Assembly (NCBI RefSeq): GCF_019550795.1
Contig: NZ_CP080545.1
Coordinates: forward strand, 5,685,501-5,749,500
Direction of reading: 5' to 3'
Source of the DNA: Paenibacillus sp. sptzw28
GTDB lineage: Bacteria > Bacillota > Bacilli > Paenibacillales > Paenibacillaceae
Length of the DNA: 64,000 nucleotides
Positions within the stretch are counted from its first letter, which is position 1. The number at the start of each line of letters is the position of its first letter. Positions 61,901-64,000 of this stretch are shown in pieces. The translations under genes were made by a program, and so were the position numbers. Below the pieces are notes generated by a model, which did not search any database, was not told the DNA's origin, and saw only the letters and a program-made list of their open reading frames with translations.

Positions 61901-63147
61901 TTCATCACCTTTTTATATTTATGTAGTAATTTTTTAGCTATCATAAGAATGGGTTTAACAATCGTACGTGTTAGGTTAGCTCCACTTCGTTTAGATGGGA
62001 ATCGTCTTGGTAGATAACAGAAATTCATTAAATCCTTAATTGTATTTTCCCAATAAAACTCCGATTTCATATTCTTTATGTTTTCTCTCATCGTAACGGA
62101 AAGGCCTGGATTTTGGTAAAGATCGATAAGAGAGTCGGCAATATGTTTAGCATCCTTAAACTTAACAACTTTTCCTATATTATTCTTTGTAATAACTTGA
62201 GAGAAGTAATCTCCTTCAGTAGTGATCACCGGAATATTACACCAAATATAATCAAGAACACGGGTTCGATACGAGTACCTTGTCTCAAAATTATCGAAAT
62301 GCGTTATGACTCCAACATTGGAACTCAACAAGTAATTCTGTCTATTTTCGTATGGTACCCATTCACTCAATATTACGTTGTTATCAAGTAATTGGTGGTC
62401 TTTACAGAATGCTGTAATTTTCTCATCCTCTTTTGCTCCCATTACTAAAAGCTTTATATAGGGATGTCGGTGCTTAAGTATTACAAAGGCCTGAAGTAAT
62501 GTTTCAATATCCAACCATTCCCATACTCCACCCGCCCATATTGCTAAGAAATCATTCTCTTTCACGCCATATTGGCGACGAACATCGTTTGTTTTTTCAG
62601 GCTCTTCCGATGGAATCCCCATTGGAACAACACCAATTATTTCCTTGCTATTGTGACTGTGTCTGTAAGTTTTAGGATTTATTTTACCTAAAATAGCGAT
62701 GCAACCTAACCAAAAATCAACTTGTCTATCATTTGAGCATATATAGTAATCTCCACAAACTATTTGTTCTTTTAGAATATCAATGTCAATTTGATATAAT
62801 GTAGAATCAACAAGCCCGTTACCACGAAGTTCCAAGTTCTCCAAGATAAAAGGATCATATAAATCAACAACAAGTGGTTTATTCAAAGATTTCAGCAGAG
62901 GATAATGAAATAAGGTTGTTCCTTGAACAATAATAACGTCTGCCCATTTACCCATTGCACGAATCTGTGGGTTACTTAACGGGTACCAACGTTCTTGACT
63001 CTCTACACTATCATACGACGGGATAAGCATTGTTACTTGAAAGTGTTGTTTTAATTGAAAATACATATTCACATATCTAATAGAAGGTCCGGACATTTTA
63101 TTCGTGAATGGTAATGGACTTACTAACAAGACTTTGTTTTTTAACAT
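61897..63147 (-). CDS. Glycosyltransferase family 4-like
   Basis: A 416-residue GT-B protein. [52 protein letters not shown] and [20 protein letters not shown] with [20 protein letters not shown] give the donor-binding half. The C-terminus is basic ([11 protein letters not shown]), typical of membrane-associated GTs. The start overlaps the galU stop by 7 bases, with AAGGAAC ahead. No specificity is claimed. Confidence 0.85.
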   Translation of the reverse strand: MLKNKVLLVSPLPFTNKMSGPSIRYVNMYFQLKQHFQVTMLIPSYDSVESQERWYPLSNPQIRAMGKWADVIIVQGTTLFHYPLLKSLNKPLVVDLYDPFILENLELRGNGLVDSTLYQIDIDILKEQIVCGDYYICSNDRQVDFWLGCIAILGKINPKTYRHSHNSKEIIGVVPMGIPSEEPEKTNDVRRQYGVKENDFLAIWAGGVWEWLDIETLLQAFVILKHRHPYIKLLVMGAKEDEKITAFCKDHQLLDNNVILSEWVPYENRQNYLLSSNVGVITHFDNFETRYSYRTRVLDYIWCNIPVITTEGDYFSQVITKNNIGKVVKFKDAKHIADSLIDLYQNPGLSVTMRENIKNMKSEFYWENTIKDLMNFCYLPRRFPSKRSGANLTRTIVKPILMIAKKLLHKYKKVMK

Positions 63148-64000
63148 CTCGTTCCTTTTTTCTCCAGCAAAATTGATAAGTATTCTAATAATTCACTCTT
63201 TAATTCCTTACGTTCTAATGCTAATTCTATCGATGTCTTAATAAAGCCGAGTTTCTCGCCAACATCGTACCGAATACCGTCAAAATGGTAGGCAAGTACA
63301 CGTTCTTGCTTACCAAGCAGGCTAATCGCGTCGGTTAATTGAATTTCACCACCCGTTCCAACTTCCAGAGAGGAGAGAATATCAAAAATAGAAGGCGTAA
63401 GAAGATATCGGCCCATAATCGCCAAATTCGACGGGGCTACTTTCAGAGGAGGTTTCTCAATCAATTCCAAAACATTGTATAACTTTTCATTGATCATTAC
63501 CCCATTCACGATACCATACCGAGATACTTCTTCATTCGGAACAGGCTTAATGCCCACAATTGATTTTTGATGATAGTCAAACAATTCTATCATTTGTTGC
63601 AAACATGGCTTTTCTGATCGAACAATGTCATCCCCAAGCAAGACAGCAAAAGGCTCATTTCCGATAAATTTCCTTGCACACCATACGGCATGTCCGAGAC
63701 CTTTCGGTTCTTTTTGGCGAATATAATGAATGTCAGCCATCTTTGATGATTTCTGTACTTCGTCTAGTAAATCAAACTTTCCTTTTTCTCTAAGGTTATG
63801 TTCCAACTCAAAACTATTATCAAAATGATCTTCTATTGCTCGTTTACCTTTTCCGGTGACAATAATGATATCTTCAATCCCAGAAGCAACCGCTTCTTCA
63901 ACTATGTATTGTATAGTAGGTGTATCCACTATGGGCAGCATTTCTTTAGGCATGGCTTTAGTTGCCGGCAAGAAACGAGTGCCTAACCCTGCCGCTGGTA
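63141..64000 (-). CDS. galU: UTP--glucose-1-phosphate uridylyltransferase (truncated at the window edge)
   Basis: GalU makes UDP-glucose. The first few residues (about ten) lie beyond base 64000; the visible part begins [20 protein letters not shown], continuing [16 protein letters not shown], the class signature. [31 protein letters not shown] and [12 protein letters not shown] are all conserved. It supplies UDP-glucose (and through epimerases UDP-galactose) to the glycan locus that follows. The sequence is already AT-rich here. Confidence 0.95.
   Translation of the reverse strand, partial: PAAGLGTRFLPATKAMPKEMLPIVDTPTIQYIVEEAVASGIEDIIIVTGKGKRAIEDHFDNSFELEHNLREKGKFDLLDEVQKSSKMADIHYIRQKEPKGLGHAVWCARKFIGNEPFAVLLGDDIVRSEKPCLQQMIELFDYHQKSIVGIKPVPNEEVSRYGIVNGVMINEKLYNVLELIEKPPLKVAPSNLAIMGRYLLTPSIFDILSSLEVGTGGEIQLTDAISLLGKQERVLAYHFDGIRYDVGEKLGFIKTSIELALERKELKSELLEYLSILLEKKGTRC

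Overview
The window looks like a chromosomal stretch from a Paenibacillus-type member of the Bacillales. Evidence for this: AGGAGG-type ribosome binding sites almost everywhere, SigA-type promoters, guanine-class purine riboswitches plus a PurR box pair ahead of the purE operon, and genes typical of low-GC Gram-positives (guaA, gsaB, yneF/UPF0154, uvsE, LCP-family and HD-GYP proteins). Most of it has mid-range base composition (about half G+C). The last 8.5 kb is clearly AT-rich. The genus is my inference; no rRNA or other marker is present.

Layout. 1-2680: start of the purine operon (purE-purK-purB) on the minus strand, with promoter, PurBox pair, guanine riboswitch, terminator and a tandem palindromic repeat. 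2837-5293: an ABC exporter operon with its TetR regulator and two operators around the promoter. 5284-9713: a ferric-reductase-like membrane protein, a riboswitch-controlled AzgA-type purine permease, a tiny lipoprotein and guaA. 9900-11317: an APH-type kinase behind a long leader with a leader peptide, an intrinsic terminator and alternative pairings. 11403-12831: wreckage of a sugar locus, in which an ABC permease with a nonsense codon is fused by deletion to the tail of a GH38 mannosidase. 13034-18678: MoxR / DUF58 / transglutaminase operon and a structured intergenic element. 18971-23782: Bcp peroxiredoxin, a three-gene ABC transporter and an LCP-family protein. 23844-26536: a 51-bp tandem repeat, gsaB and a Fur-controlled but decayed FTR1 iron permease. 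26615-42044: housekeeping and regulatory genes (GntR pair, inositol monophosphatase, TauE exporter, sugar epimerase, fabI, uvsE, ddl, amidase, acnA, IclR, a/b-hydrolase). 42368-48404: folE, yneF, HD-GYP, ogt, queG, rnhA, lepB, DUF402 and GNAT.

48809-64000 is one long minus-strand surface-polysaccharide locus: galU, glycosyltransferases, a Wzm/Wzt ABC exporter, the complete dTDP-L-rhamnose pathway (rmlA, C, B, D), rhamnosyltransferase-like GT2 enzymes and an initiating polyprenyl-phosphate sugar transferase. Its content matches a rhamnan-type glycan made by the ABC-transporter route, as described for S-layer glycoprotein glycans of Geobacillus and Paenibacillus. The half distal to rmlA (55.5-64 kb) has a different base composition and looks like an exchanged cassette.

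The most interesting non-coding signals are the attenuator-like leader of the kinase gene, the two riboswitches, the operator pairs that sit on identifiable promoters, a 17-nt promoter/start sequence shared by two unrelated genes, and the unexplained structured stretch at 13.1-13.3 kb.
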